Assembly (NCBI RefSeq): GCF_965638725.1
Contig: NC_134955.1
Coordinates: 13,048,316-13,112,315 of the forward strand
Direction: 5' to 3'
DNA: 64,000 nucleotides
Origin: Aptenodytes patagonicus
Lineage: Eukaryota > Chordata > Aves > Sphenisciformes > Spheniscidae
Part shown: positions 45,655 to 58,600 of the stretch, piece by piece
How the letters are laid out: every line of letters begins with the position of its first letter
Numbering within the stretch: the first letter of the stretch is position 1
Notes under the pieces: model-generated
Seen by the model: only the letters and a program-made list of their open reading frames with translations
What the model was told of the DNA's origin: nothing
Databases searched by the model: none
Position numbers and translations under genes: made by a program

Positions 45655-45670
45655 TACCCACAATGCCGTG
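45655..45670 (+). promoter_or_regulatory. ZNF143/STAF (SBS-type) site in DENND5A promoter
   Basis: TACCCACAATGCCGTG matches the established STAF/ZNF143 binding site YWCCCAYAATGCAYYG at all but one position (C for A at position 13). It is 126 bases upstream of the DENND5A ATG in the CpG island, on the gene's strand. The match is long enough to be more than a chance hit, though binding is untested. Confidence 0.65.
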
Positions 45671-45694
45671 CGGCGCTGCCCACTCCGCTCCATC

Positions 45695-45769
45695 ATGGAG
45701 GCGGCCGCCGCAGCTGGTGCAGCTGGCGCAGCCCCGCCGCCCGCCGCCGCCCGGCCCCGCACCCCCTGA
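45695..45769 (+). CDS. Candidate uORF (24 codons) upstream of DENND5A
   Basis: This short open frame encodes [15 protein letters not shown] followed by PAAARPRTP and a TGA, ending 26 bases before the DENND5A ATG and out of frame with it. Its ATG has G at +4. If the transcript starts upstream of 45695 it could lower translation of the main frame. A second upstream ATG at 45663, inside the ZNF143-like site, opens a frame that overlaps the main start. Which of these is transcribed depends on the unknown start site. Confidence 0.35.
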   Translation: MEAAAAAGAAGAAPPPAAARPRTP

Positions 45770-45795
45770 GCCCCGCGCACCCCTCGGGCTCCAGC

Positions 45796-45904
45796 ATGAG
45801 CGGTGGCAGCGGGGGCGGCTCCTCGGCACCCGGCCGCTTCGCCGACTACTTCGTGATCTGCGGGCTGGACACCGAGACCGGGCTGGAACCGGACGAGCTC
45901 TCCG
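45796..45904 (+). CDS. DENND5A: DENND5A coding exon 1 (N-terminal 36 residues)
   Basis: DENND5A (RAB6IP1) is a tripartite-DENN-domain guanine-nucleotide exchange factor, reported for RAB39, that binds RAB6 and acts in Golgi/endosome traffic and neuronal development. The exon encodes [15 protein letters not shown], then [20 protein letters not shown] and S, closely matching the human N-terminus (Gly-rich start, then [17 protein letters not shown]). It ends in phase 1 before GTGAGT, so the next codon would be completed by exon 2 (ALCQYIQ... in human). The DENN, RUN and PLAT domains are encoded by exons beyond the window. The start is chosen because it is the conserved first Met of the family. 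Confidence 0.96.
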
Positions 45905-48900
45905 GTGAGTGGCCGCGGGTTCGGGGGGCGGTGGCCGTTAACGGTCGGCTCTGTGGTGGTGGCCGGCAGCCCTGGAGGCGGGGTCCGGCCTCGCCGCCTC
46001 CCCGCTCCGCGGACCCCGGGCGCCGTCTCCGGCGGCCCTGGGGCACTGGGGGGGGAGCCGGAGGGAGCCGCCGCCGCCGCCCCCCCCCGCCCTGGGTAGC
46101 GGCGCTTGTGCCCCGCGCCGCTGGCGCCTCGGGGTCTGTGTAGCTGCCCCGAGTGCTTGAAATGCAGAAATGCCTGGCTGTGCACAAACGTGTATTTGTA
46201 GAACTGTACTTAACTTCTTCAAAACCCCCAACAAAGTACCTCTTTTAAACGGCTTTTTCAAAGTGAAGGTTGTGTGGTGGCGGTGGTGTTATCTTAGATC
46301 ATTTCTGTCTTAACAGCTTTTTTTTGGAGCTTGGTTGCATTTACCAGCTTTTAGTCAGGCTCCTGGACATTTGGAAACACTTGGAAACACGCAGGTAATC
46401 TTAATGAATCAGATTTTGGAGAGAAAGCGAAGACTTTTTGGTTGTTCTTTATTAAGTTTTGTTGTAGCACGGGATAATTCCAGCCGTAGCCGAAAAGAAA
46501 TCGGATTAGGAAGTAATTACTCTGTTAGATGAGAATGTTCACACCAAATACACAGCTAAACTGTATCAATCTATCCCGCAGCATTGTGTCAAACCTGTGT
46601 TTTTAAGTTTACAAATCTGTTCTTTGTTTTAGCAGCACCTTGTTTCAGATGTAGTTTCACTGTACTGGCTTCAGTTAAATTAGGTTGCTGCTTAGCATCT
46701 GTAACTGTTCAGAAAGATGTAGGAATGCGGTGGTGAGAACCTGACTTTGGGTATTTGAGCTCAGAACTTGACCAATAATATGTTCGTTTTTTTTTTTTTT
46801 TATTAGCTTGCTTTTATAAGATGTTATGAGTGTTTTGGGTTTTTTTACGTCATTGTATTAAAAAAAAACCCCAAACCACTAAATAAACACTTGTTTCTTG
46901 TAGAGTGAAATTTGTGTTATTAGAACTGTCTTATTACATTGAACTCTCCTAAACGTTGGCTATGATGGAAGCTTGCTTTTTTTTTTTTTTCTCTCTTCTA
47001 ATGACTTCAAACAAAATTTCTCATCTGCCCCTTATGCTGAGCAGTGCTTTGCCCTAAAAGAATTCATGTTTGTCTGATGTTAAAATAACTGTAGACTACA
47101 ATTTGAGACTTGAAGAGTGAATACAGCATAACGGTCTGCTCTATAACGGCACTTTAAATTACAGGATCAATTTAATTTAAGAAATCCAAGAGAATAAAAT
47201 GCAATTCAATTTCATTGAAGGATATGTGAGATTCTGCAGATTTTTCTTGATTAAATCACAAGTGAACAAAGTTTCTAGATTGAAAGCAGTTTCTGATGTT
47301 AATTTTGTTATTCATTTACTATATAACTATTTGTGTAACAGTGCAAGGCACGCTCAGTAATACTCCCCAATTTTGATAGGAACATGAATAACTTTCCTCA
47401 CATAATTAAATTTAAAACCAGCAGTGTATTACTTTGAGCTAGCTATCTAATAGTAAACTGGAAGACATCAGTGCCTTTTTTTAAGTATTCTGTCTGAGTG
47501 CGCAGGTTTGAAAGCTGGAGCATGATGTTCTTTCTGTATTTGCTTTCCCTGTCAAGGGCTACATCTATAGTATGTAAAACCGTAGCATGCAGTATACCTT
47601 GGACTCTGTTATTCCACCATGATACTATAATGGTGTTGCTTGTGACAAGGTGTGGGTTTTGAGTGGAGGGAATAGGTTTTAGTATTTATGGGGAAGACTG
47701 ATCTTTGCGTGATTTGAGGAAAGGGTTTAAAAAAAGGGGGGGGGAAACAAGGGGGAGGAGGATAAATGTATAACATCACAGCATATGAGCTAGCTGGAAT
47801 TCCAGTGCATTTTCTTTAGTTTGTTGTGTTATTAATAATGCATAATCGTGTGACTGATAACACTTTCAAATTGTGTCTTAGGTTGTAGCCTCCTCCAGTG
47901 TCCACCGATATAAATGGAAAGGGCCTCTGATTTCAGTGGGGTTTGGATAAAGCTTTGAAACACTGTACTTCCTGGAAGGCTTTCTTGTTTGAATGAAAGG
48001 GTTATTGTGCACTGTTTTTGTATTTTTTTTTTTCCCCCTCCTTCTTATTTCTGTGCTGAAAAATAGATTCTGAATCCTTGTGTTGTTGGAACAATTTGCT
48101 TCATGAGTGTCCATTGTTGGAAGAGAGGCACTGGCACTTCAGCTGGTGGGTGCAGGGGTGGGGAGCGGGATGCTTCCCCAGCACAGTGAAGCCGGGCACA
48201 GCGGGTCTCCAGGGCTTTCCTGCGTCAGGGCTGCCTGCGATCAGCCTGGCATGATGTCATCGCCGCCCCACCGCCACAGGGAACTGGCGGTCGCTGCCAG
48301 GGCCCCCAGGGATGCTGCCGGCAGACTTTGTTCTCACCAAGCTAATGAAATTTTGTATTTCAGGTATTCAACCTTAATATTGATGATAGAGCATTTTCTG
48401 CAGACTTATAAATGAAGCATAAGATCATGAACTGATGCTCAGTCTAGTTACTTTGCTTGAAGAGACACCTCTGATAGCATTTTTCCTTTGTGTGTTGGAA
48501 GCTTATGAAATAGCACAGCTGTAACACTTTTTCCTGAAAAAGTTGGCTGACTGATGGAAAATGCACGTGTGTGTGTGTGTATATATGTTTGTTTTCTTTT
48601 AATATAGTGAAAAATACTGTGCTTACAGATTTGTAGTTAGCATGGGTTAAAGATAGCATGTTCTCTATTGCTAGGGCGCTTTTATCCCCAAATTCAAGTG
48701 GTCTGGTTATCTGCGCATCCTTTCTTATTTTGATAATTGTGTTCACACTGGGTGACCTGTTAAAGCAGATAGAAAAAATTTACGAGGTGGTAGTAAAACA
48801 AAACAAACAAACAAAAAACCCAATACTGGAAGCTTAAGCTTCATCCAGTGTCAGTTGCTGAGCTGGATGAGAGGAGCTGAGGTGCATTTCCACATTTCCA

Positions 48901-48980
48901 GGGGGTGTTGATGTGCCAGAAGTGATGACAGAAAAGTATGCTGCAAAGGTCTGTTACAGATACATTTCCTTCATAGAGGA

Positions 48981-49640
48981 AATCACAGAATGGTTGAGGT
49001 TGGAAGGGACCTCTGGAGGTTGTCGGGTCCAACCCCCTTGCTGAAGCAGGGCTACCTGGGGCCAGTTGCCTTGGACGGTGTCCAGATGATTTTTTAGTAC
49101 CTCCAAGGATAGAGACTCCACAACCTCTCTGGGCAACCTGTGCCAGTGCTCAGTCACCCTCACAGTGAAAAAGTGTGTCCTGATGTTCAGATGGAAGCTC
49201 CTGTGTTTCAGTTTGTGCCCATTGCCTCTGGTCCTATCATGGGGCATGACTGGAAAGAGCCTGGCTCCGTCCTCTTTGCACCCTCTCTTCAGGTATTTAT
49301 ATACGTTGATAAGATTCCCCCCTTAGCCTTTTCTTCTGCAGGCTAAATGTTCCAGCTCTCTCAGCCTTTCCTCATATGAGAGATGCTCCAGTCCCTTAAT
49401 CATCTTTGTGGTCCTTTGCTGGACTCTCTCCACTATGTCCATGTCTGTCTTGTACTAAGGAGTGCAGAACTGTGCACAGCGCTCCAGATGTGGCCTCAGC
49501 AGTGCTGAGTTAAAGGGGAAGGATCACCTCCCTTGACCTGCTGGCAATGCTTTGACTAATGCAGCCCAAGATACCATTCGCCGCCTTTGCAGCAGGGGCA
49601 CATTGCTGGCTCATGGTCAACTTGGTGTCCACCAGGAAAT
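48981..49640 (-). mobile_element. CR1 LINE, 5'-truncated, inserted antisense in DENND5A intron 1
   Basis: On the minus strand the element contains the C-terminal end of CR1 ORF2, reading [20 protein letters not shown], then [17 protein letters not shown], within a 97-codon open stretch (49247-48954). This is followed by the CR1 3' UTR, ending near 48981 with the family's terminal CATTCTGTGATT-type repeat. Seen on the plus strand this end is the familiar AATCACAGAATGGTTGAGGT. CR1 is the main avian LINE, lacks a poly(A) tail and is usually 5'-truncated, as here. The 5' (right) edge is approximate. It cannot mobilise itself. Confidence 0.95.
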
Positions 49641-52600
49641 AATGGAATACATCAACTACCAAAAACCTTCTGTGTGTAATATAACTTATCGTACTGCTGC
49701 AACATTATGATAGGATTTCCTAATTTCGGTTGTATGACTGTGCCCTGGAAAGGTAATGAGAATGAAGTCATGCCTCATCTCATCTTTCAACTGGAGTCCC
49801 TTATCTGTTGAGTTAGATGGGATCTGAATGATGGTGGAAATACTTGCACTATATGGAACTGTTGGAGTTTTTGTCCTACATTCTTTTTCACTAAAGATTT
49901 TTTCTTTTCCTCCTCTGTGTTGTGTTAGTTTTCAACAATCACTTGTCAATAGAGTTTGTTTATTATGGAGTGGCAAAACAAAGGATCAAGTTGCTGTTGC
50001 ATTACGCTTATGTGTAATTGTAGTCTGGGAGTTGCTATTACAAAATACAGAACTCGGACCCAAATATCTGGACATCATATTCTAAACTAAGATTTTTCTG
50101 TTGCATATGCCTTAGTAGTCTTGAATGTCATATCATAAAGATAATAATAGTTATTTCAGAAATAAGTGTTACAAAAGAGAAGTAGTGTAAAAAAAATGCT
50201 TATAATCTGTGAAGAAAAGATTGATGATTTAATAATAGGATTGTTTTTAAAAAAAATCTTTTTCTGGAAGACTAAGGCCAGTGACTAGTCTGTCACCCGT
50301 ATTTCTTTCTGCCTTTCTTCCCAGTCTGAGCTGGTCTTTTAAGGTTTGGTTCAAAAATTAATTTATTCAGTAGATGGACTTGTGTTCCATTTGCCAAGGT
50401 CCTTATCATGGTGCTTTGAGTTGTCCGTCTGATCATGAGCTTCATCCTTAAAGGATGATGAAAGTGAGTTTTAGGTGAAGCCCATGTGTCCAGGAAATAT
50501 CCTTCCTGTAGACACCCTTCATGTGCCTTTTCCAAATCCATATTAGATCTCCTTTCACTCTAGTGTATGATGATGTGATACCATTTTAATTATTCTTTGT
50601 CTCTCATACATTTTTTTGTATTTTGTTTTTAGTGGTGTTGAGGCAGGATCTGTGTATGTGTAGATTATGTAGCATAACAGGACTGATTATGAGTAAGACA
50701 TCTGTATGCTGTCACAGTAGCCACTTTATTAGTGCTGGTGTGTGAAATTCTAAAGAAAGATGATACCTGGTGTATAATATTCACCTAGCTCCACTCAAAA
50801 TTAATCTGACAAACTGATATTAAAGCATGTGTTTCTCCTCGCCACTAAAATAGAAATGTTGTCTCACCTCATCCCTCTGTCTATAATTGAAGTGTCACTA
50901 TTTTTCTATTTTGTTGGCTTCAGATTTAAAATGGCAGCTTATCTTCATACGTTTCCTGTTGGTAGGGTTTATTTTAACAGCATTCTGTATCAATATAAAC
51001 TTTTAAAAAATATGGGTGTGATGAAATGATTGAAGGTATTTGTCACATATATAAACCAATAAATTGCTTAGTAGTATTTCAGAATTGGGGTAGTAGTTTC
51101 CTTTGTGGTAGTCCATGTAGTAATGCTGTTATCAGCGCCTGTCTTGGTTTCCAAGTTCAACAGATTTAAATAGTTACAGGCCTTTATTTTGCCTCAAAAG
51201 TATTTGTAAGGGGTAGCTAAAGGGAAAGAGGAGGAAGAAGAGCAAGCTTAATTTAAATTAGTAGATATCATTTTCTGCCTGACATTTGGCCTGTTTTGTA
51301 TTTTCTTCTTTTGGGCATTTTTATCTTGGAATTAAGACATGGCATTTGGGGTTGGAGCCAGCTGTGATTCTTGCAGTGAAGCTCTTCTGCGATACCATTT
51401 ATTCCTTGGGTAAATAACGTGAGTAAATTCCTCTATCTTTACTATGGTAGTTGTACCAACACTTGCTGGAGAAGTGAATTGCATTGGTGGGAGCCATTGC
51501 TTGATTCTTCCAAAAGCTGAAGTGTTCTGTGATTTTGGGGTTTTGTTTTTGGTGTTTTTTTTTTTTCCCTCTTCCTCTCTTTCTCCATAATATGGATGGT
51601 ATCGGTGCAAGCTTCCCGCAGTCCCCTAATGGTATACCTCTTCCCTTGGAGATTCATTCTGAGACTGAAAGGGAGGTTTTTCAGTTTCTTTGCTTCTCTG
51701 AGATTGCTAACCAAGGTGTTAATTCCGTGGGGGGCCTCTCCAGTAGCACCAAGGCTGAGACCACACACTGTTTTCCCATAGGTCACTGTGGACGGGTGGT
51801 AGATAGCAACAACTTTTGGCTGGACTCACACTGGCACACGTGAAACACTTTAATCCGGATAATAGTTTATTCCACTCCTCCCTACCCCCTCTGTCTTTTC
51901 CCAAGAAGCTGGAGCTATTTGCCATGTTGGAGTGCCAAAAAGATCCTTTGTCTCTTTGGGAACTGAGGCAGACGTGCTAGGGTAGCTGATATGTAGAATA
52001 AAGAATGGGAGAGCTGATGTAAGGGGGAAGCAGCTGTACTTTGCTGAACTACATTTGAAGCCACAGTTTATTAGATGATGTTTCTGTAATGCCAATCTTA
52101 TGATTATCATATTTGGTTTTTAGATTAAACTGAGCTTTGTGCATTACAGAATCATCCCCTCAAAACCCCCAAAACTCTTCATTCTTCCACCCTTCAGTAT
52201 TCAGTTACAAATTCGGCTTATTTGGAAGGGTCTTCAGTAAGGTGTGGGGGAGGGGAAAGGTTACAGGTTCTTGATTTGAGAATACACTAAAGATGCTAAA
52301 ATGGTGTCTAAAGAATTAAAGTTTACAAGTCTGACTTTTGAAGCCTTTTAAAAAAGCCATAGGAATTTCATCTTATTAAAGCAAGGCATAGAAAGATGGG
52401 TTGCTTTGGCTTTTTGTTTCTTTGGGTTTTTTTGTGTTGTTTTGTTCTCTTTGCAGTTTCTTTTGCAAGAGAGAAACTACACAAAGAAAACATCTTAAAT
52501 AGACTGTATGGGAAATACTGCCATTTGCAAATAGTAGAACACTTCTTTTTTTTTCCTAAATCTTCAAATTACTGATCCTGTAGTTACAAAACACTACAAC

Positions 52601-55600
52601 TGTTTTTATCTGCTTTTTGACTTAGTGGTGTCCTACTTGAGTGTTCTTGGTAATGACTTCTCATACTTGTCTTTTGAATTCCCTCTAACCTGCAGGGCTC
52701 ATGTAGTAGAAATAATGCACATGAAGTGACAATGTCAGAAGCAATTACTTATTGATGTATGTTGTGCAGTAATTATTCGTTCTGAATTTCTTGACAACCC
52801 TTTCGGATTTGTGGTTTGTAGTCAAGTTTGCAGCGAACTGGAATGTTAACCCTGGGAGGCATCAAGTATTATTGCACGGAGAAATTATCAAGCATTCCAA
52901 CACAAACTGATTAATGATGAAGAATTTACTTGGAGTGCTTCTGCTCAAGGCTTGTTTCTTAGTGTTTCCAGGAAAATGCTACTTTGCTTATGGTTTGATG
53001 GGCAAGAGACCTTTAGTTTCAAACTTTCCTGTAGAAGTGTAGAATATTGCCTTTTTAATTTAGTTTTCTGGTTTTTAGTGGTTGTATGATCAGCCACAGT
53101 CAGGTACAATGTGTACCTCTGTATTGAGTCATTTACATATTGATACTGAAGCATCTTGAGAGAGGAACTATCGCATTTCACGGATAAGTGATCTGCAGAA
53201 AGATAACATGGCAGTCATAAGCAACTTTTTCATTTTCAGATATAGCAACATTTCAATGTTTAACTGAGTGAGGAAAAAAGGTTGGTTTTACAGAAACAGT
53301 TATTCTTTCAGCATGACTTTGGGTGAGTTTGGAAAAGTTTTTTTGCAATTGTAGTTGCTGCTTCTTGTGTCTACAATTGCACTCTGTGTTGCAGAAATAT
53401 GTGGTCAGAGATCTCGAGGTTGCTGCAGTGTACTGATCTGTGCATTGCTTCCGTCCTCTACAAGCATACATTTTTATGAGCTATTCTACTATTTGCATAT
53501 ATCACTTACTCCTCCTTAACTTGCTACTTTCAGCAAGCTCCCTTACCAGCTGTTGTTTCCTGATTTTTCTCCCCAAGCCCAGCACTGTCCTACTGAGCTG
53601 TCATCAGAATTGCATTGGGGAAGAGAAAAGTCCCTTAAGTTAACAAGGTCAGTGCCAGCTCTAATCAGCATAAGACAGTCATGTCTCTTTCTGGCTCTTT
53701 TATGTGTGTGGTCTGGGAGCTTGAAATGTGAAATAACTCATTCAAAAGTTTTGCCGAAGGCTGGTAAAATTTCTGTTTATCAGTATCTTGGTCATTTCTG
53801 AGAATGAAAATGGTGAAGATCTTATAGCAGCCCAGGCCAATCTAACTATAGGTTATCATAGTCTCCCTTTCCCTGTCCTTACTGCGGTCGTGTGCTCCTG
53901 CCTCCTTTCCTTGCGTGAGGACTAGCTAGTCCTATTGGACGTAGTTCAGTGCAGCAGGTTCCAGGGAGCACCAGGCCTTGGTGTGAGGAAAGAGGTTGGT
54001 AATGCGCAGTCATTGATTAAATTGGCATAGGTGCCCTGAAGCACAGCTCCATTGGGGGCCATATTCAAAAAGTTCTTCAGACTGAAATCCATGTGAATAA
54101 TCTGTAGAACACTGACCTGACCTCTAAGGGGTTTGTGATCCAGAGGGCGCAAGTTACTTATGCTCTGTGAGGTTACTTTAGTGCTGCAAGGTAATCACAG
54201 GCAGTGAGCATTGGATAGATGTCCCAGTGTTCATGTCTCCTGAGGAAGTGTGCTCAAGATCCAGGAACTAACCTTCCCTACACAGAGGTCTGCCCTTGCC
54301 TGTGTTAGTAGCCTTGAGAGTGGCTGCCATTTCACAGGTGGGGCCTTATAAACAGGGCCTAATCTTGGCTTGGAAAATGAAGCAATCTGGATGTATCCAC
54401 TGAATGAGGTGAATTGATGGTTCTTTTGATAATTCATTCCATGAAGAGTCCCGAGTCTATTGTGTGTGGGTGATTAAGTGTGCTCTGGGAAGTACTTGTG
54501 TGGTGTGTTTGTGTTGTGTGTATGTGTGGGGTATTTGGATTTTTTTATTTGTGTGTCTTTTTTTCCCTTTCCTTCATATAAAGTCTTCCACAGTTAAAAC
54601 TATATATAACAATGTTTTGTTTTCCTCAAGCTCGACCAGGGAAGGGATTTAACTCATAATCTTGGTTCTGTGGAACCATGAACCATCATCTTTATTTATT
54701 ACTTTGAACAAAGGGGTGATACTCAGTTATAAGTGGTTAACTTGGACCTATGACTTGTGTTTTCAGGACTGAATAAAAGTACTGGACTTTGTTCTTCCTG
54801 TTCTAATCAGATATTCATATTGAAAACATTTTTTTTACCAGACATGAATCATGCCTTGTGAAGAAGAAAGGTAAGCTTGATAAGGTACATGTAAGAGGAA
54901 GAAAGCTCAAGAGAAGTGGTTGGTGAGATAAGGAAGGATATAGTCAGAGCTAAGATAAAACTTCAGAGTTTGTCATATCTGTTGACCAAACTGTCAGCAC
55001 ATCTGATTAATCTTCTGGTATTAGAAATCACTTTTATTTTAAAAATAGAAAAAAAAACATCAAGCAACTTGATGACTTTCTTACAGGGCATTTTTGTTTG
55101 GGGGGGCAGTCCTTATTAAGGCAGGCTACTGCAAAACACTTTTCAAAGGTTAGATAACAAAGTGAAACATACTGGACAGGACTCATATACTGAGGTGGTT
55201 GTATAGCTGAACTTCTTGTATTTTGCTGACCTCTGTATGTTATTGGAACCTGCTTGAAAGGCTTCATGTGTATTTTAAAATATGCAAAACCTTAGTGGTA
55301 TTCCAGAAGAATACTTGGTTAAAGGACTGGACAGATGCTTCAATAACATTTGGTCCTTGTGCTTTTACACAGACATGTTTTCGTCAGTCCTCAGAGCTGG
55401 AGTTGGAGGGCAATAGGAGCGCAAAAAGTAGGGACATTTAACTGGATGGGACATGTCACTGTAAAAGGAGATCCACAGTGGTTCAGGAGGGTTGCCTGAG
55501 ATGGTCTGTGTTTCTGTTTGCTCAGGCTTTCCTGAAGCAGTCTCACTGGGTCTGCCAATCTTAGATGGGCATGAGGAGAACAGCTGATTTCTATATTAAA

Positions 55601-58600
55601 TATACTTAAAATATGCTTGTCTCCACTTCTGTTTTGGAGACAAAAGAATTGTGTTCTATTCTGAAGATAAGCCATCCTTTTCCTTTCTTAGTGTCTTCTG
55701 TTCGTCTATTTCAATCTATTGTGTAATGGAAATGGCGCCCTCCCTGCCAACCCCCGTGGCTGAGAACATGCCTGCCATTGTAATTTTGAGTGCTGCTTCT
55801 GTTGTTTAGTTGGAAACAGACCTAAATATCTTTCTGTAAGTCTTTTTGCTGTGGCTAAAGCAGAAAACTTGTTTAGTAAAACAATTCTGTTTTTAAGAAC
55901 ATTTCCTTGAAAAATTCTGCCAGGCAGTCTTGATTAAAATATATTGTGTCCATCTGTTTTCCTGTGTTACATGCAAAGTAGTAAAAAAAAAAAAAGGTTT
56001 AGGATGCTTTTAAAGATGCAAGCTGAGAACTTCTTTTTTTGGGGTTTTCTTGTTTGTTTTTTAAAAAGCTGCCTTAGATTCTTGATGGTTTCTTCTGCCA
56101 CTTCCCTGCCCCACCTCTTCCCGCCTTCCTTGAAATGGTACCAGAAAAATAAAAACAAAAGCTTTTGGTTTCCTGACCTTACAATCACAGAATGCAGATG
56201 TCCTCAGCTGTTTTTCTGTGGTGCTTTAAATTCATTGTTGCAGCATTTAAAACTATTCCAGAGTGTGTGGCAATATGTTTTGTTTATCAACTAGATGAAT
56301 GCTGAAACTTAACTGATGAATGGATACCTCTTAATTCCTAAATTTTCATTTGTCATAGAGGGCTTGGAAGAATTTATGCTGTCGAAGAAATGGATGGTCA
56401 AGAGATTATTTGTATCCAGTGGAATTTACACTAAATATCCAGTTAGTGAAATGAACTCTTGTTTTTTATTTCAGTTCACAGTGAGGTTCTTTGTGTTACA
56501 ATTCTTGAAACATCACAATTCTTGAATTCTGGAATGCAAAAGAAAATGGGAAAACAACAGGATCTTTTACAGTCAACAGATGAGGGTTAACTTGTCTCTG
56601 TCCTCATCTTTTTAGTGACTGCAGTAGGAAGAATTGTATTGTCCATTGAACGTTCAAATGTATGTTGTATGCTGAAAGGAATGTGTTTTCAAAGGAATGT
56701 GTTTTCATGGTATTGGGATAAGGGATTGTTACAAGCAAGTTTGGGTTCCCTAGATGACAAACAGGTCAAAAAAAAAAATTAGAGCCTTTCATCACTCTGG
56801 TTATTTTCTCCCTCTTCTCTCTACTTCCTCTAAAGAAAGTCCTTTAACTTTTACAGATGAAGGATGGCACCTCACCCAACATACATTTCAGTTGCACCTA
56901 AGATAGATACCTAAGTAAAGGGCAGTGCATCCATAACATGTATTTGCACCTTTTGTTTTAGAAAGGCAGACAGTGGAATTCCTTTGCCTTTGAGCTCTTT
57001 TGTCAGGGAAAGTAGAACCGTAACTTGCATAAAGAAGTTTTTAGAGGAAGTCCCAGATGTGAAAATCATAGGTTGTAGATCTGTTGCAAATCCAATGGAA
57101 TGACAGCCGCTAGAGACAGTGATTGAAGCCCCTGATTCATTAGAGAAAGTGAATGAAACTCCTGACTCCAGTTGCTTAAACAGCAGTGCTGCAATAAGAC
57201 GAATGTCATCCTGAAGATTTTCTCATATGGATAACCCAATCCACTTTAAAAACTGTTAAAGTCCGAATTCCAGTAACAAATTAACTGGTCTAACCACCGC
57301 TTCAGCTCGCACTATGCCTGATGGTCTTGCCAACAGGGGGAGGGGGGATAGAAGTGCAGGACAGAGGGTTTATGTGTTTCAGGATAAAAGGGAAGAATTC
57401 GTCTTTGTGTATATCTGAGCAAGAGGTTTGCTGGGGAAGGGAGTCCTCTCTAATGAGAAATACGTGCAGTCCTGCTTAAGGAGGAGGAACTGGAAGGAAG
57501 GAAACAAGTCATAATCTGAAGGCATTTGTCCATTGATGGAGTGGCTGTTTGCTTACAGATTTGGCAGCTGCAGCTTTTCTTGAATCATGGTTTTTATTCC
57601 AAGAATTCTTGTTTAATGAATTTCTTACCTTAGTCTGCCAAACATTGGATGTTTATTTCCTACATTGTAAAGGTTTTTGGGGTTTTTTTGCAGTTATGTA
57701 TGGTTTAATATTTGTTAAAGAAGGGATTGGAGAAACTTACTGTTTTGTTTTTTTTTAATAATCTTTGGCTAATTATTAGTATATTAATAGCTCTCTAGCT
57801 ATGTATTGGAATGACTTTTCTTTAATATTAGAATATGGGTTTCTGAAAAATCAGAACAGGATTACTCTCCAGAAGGCTAGATCTGGGGTTTTTGCTTTTT
57901 TTTCTTGTCTGTTTTTTTAAGGGCTAGAATGAATCAACAGATTGCCATCTCATTTCACGTCTAGCAGGGTACAGGCCATGTAATTTAGTTACTTGTTTGA
58001 TTATCCCAGTTTCGCTCTTAAGACTTGGAAACAGAATATTTGACCATTTCCATTGGCAAGTGGAAATATGGCAAGTCTTACTAACAGAACTCTTTTGCCT
58101 TTCATATTAAGACATTGATTCTTGGCTTGACTGTCCTTCCATGCCTACATGCATCCTAAGCATCTGTATTTGCTTTTACAATGTAACCAGGTCAACTATT
58201 GGTCATCTGTCAGTTTGTCTAATCAAGAAGTCCTCAAATCTCTCAGTGTACATACCACCTCTTCCCCCAAGTGCCCCCTTGCCCCCAGATTGCTCTCATT
58301 TGCTCCATACTTTCATCCTTTCTACTGTGTGGATTCCAGAAGTATGCACGCTATCTGTTTTACCAGCCAACTCTTTTTATTTAGACTTGGATCATGAATT
58401 TTAGAGCTGGAGTAATTTTATGTTTGGTAAACATAATTATTTACCTTAATATCTATAGCCTTATTGTGCGTACTGAGAACGACTGCTGGCTGAACTGGGA
58501 ATCCTACTGCTGTTTATGACATTAGCTGCTGGTTTTAGATTAAGTTAATTCTAAATGTGTTGTGGACTGCTGCCATTCTTGTATCTTTGGAAACAACTCA

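Larger units (their letters stand above)
45400..46140. promoter_or_regulatory. DENND5A: CpG-island promoter of DENND5A
   Basis: This GC- and CpG-rich block spans DENND5A exon 1. In order it contains a C-rich tract with an 18-base C run (45533-45550), a CRE-like TCACGTCA (45567-45574), an NRF1-like GCGCAGGCGCA (45591-45601), a ZNF143 SBS-like site (45655-45670), upstream ATGs, and the coding start at 45796. No TATA box is seen. Long open frames on both strands here are GC artefacts. Confidence 0.85.

Noticed and set aside
45436-46187. 249- and 113-codon minus-strand frames over the DENND5A CpG island
   Set aside because: They are antisense to the DENND5A exon, compositionally biased, and run through the C18 homopolymer. 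They are GC artefacts.
49140-49346. 68-codon plus-strand frame near 49.2 kb
   Set aside because: It is the antisense shadow of the CR1 ORF2/3' UTR.
57541-57758. Possible DENND5A exon after a TTACAG acceptor-like site
   Set aside because: The translation (DLAAAAFLESWFLFQ...) does not match DENND5A at any position and no donor fits.
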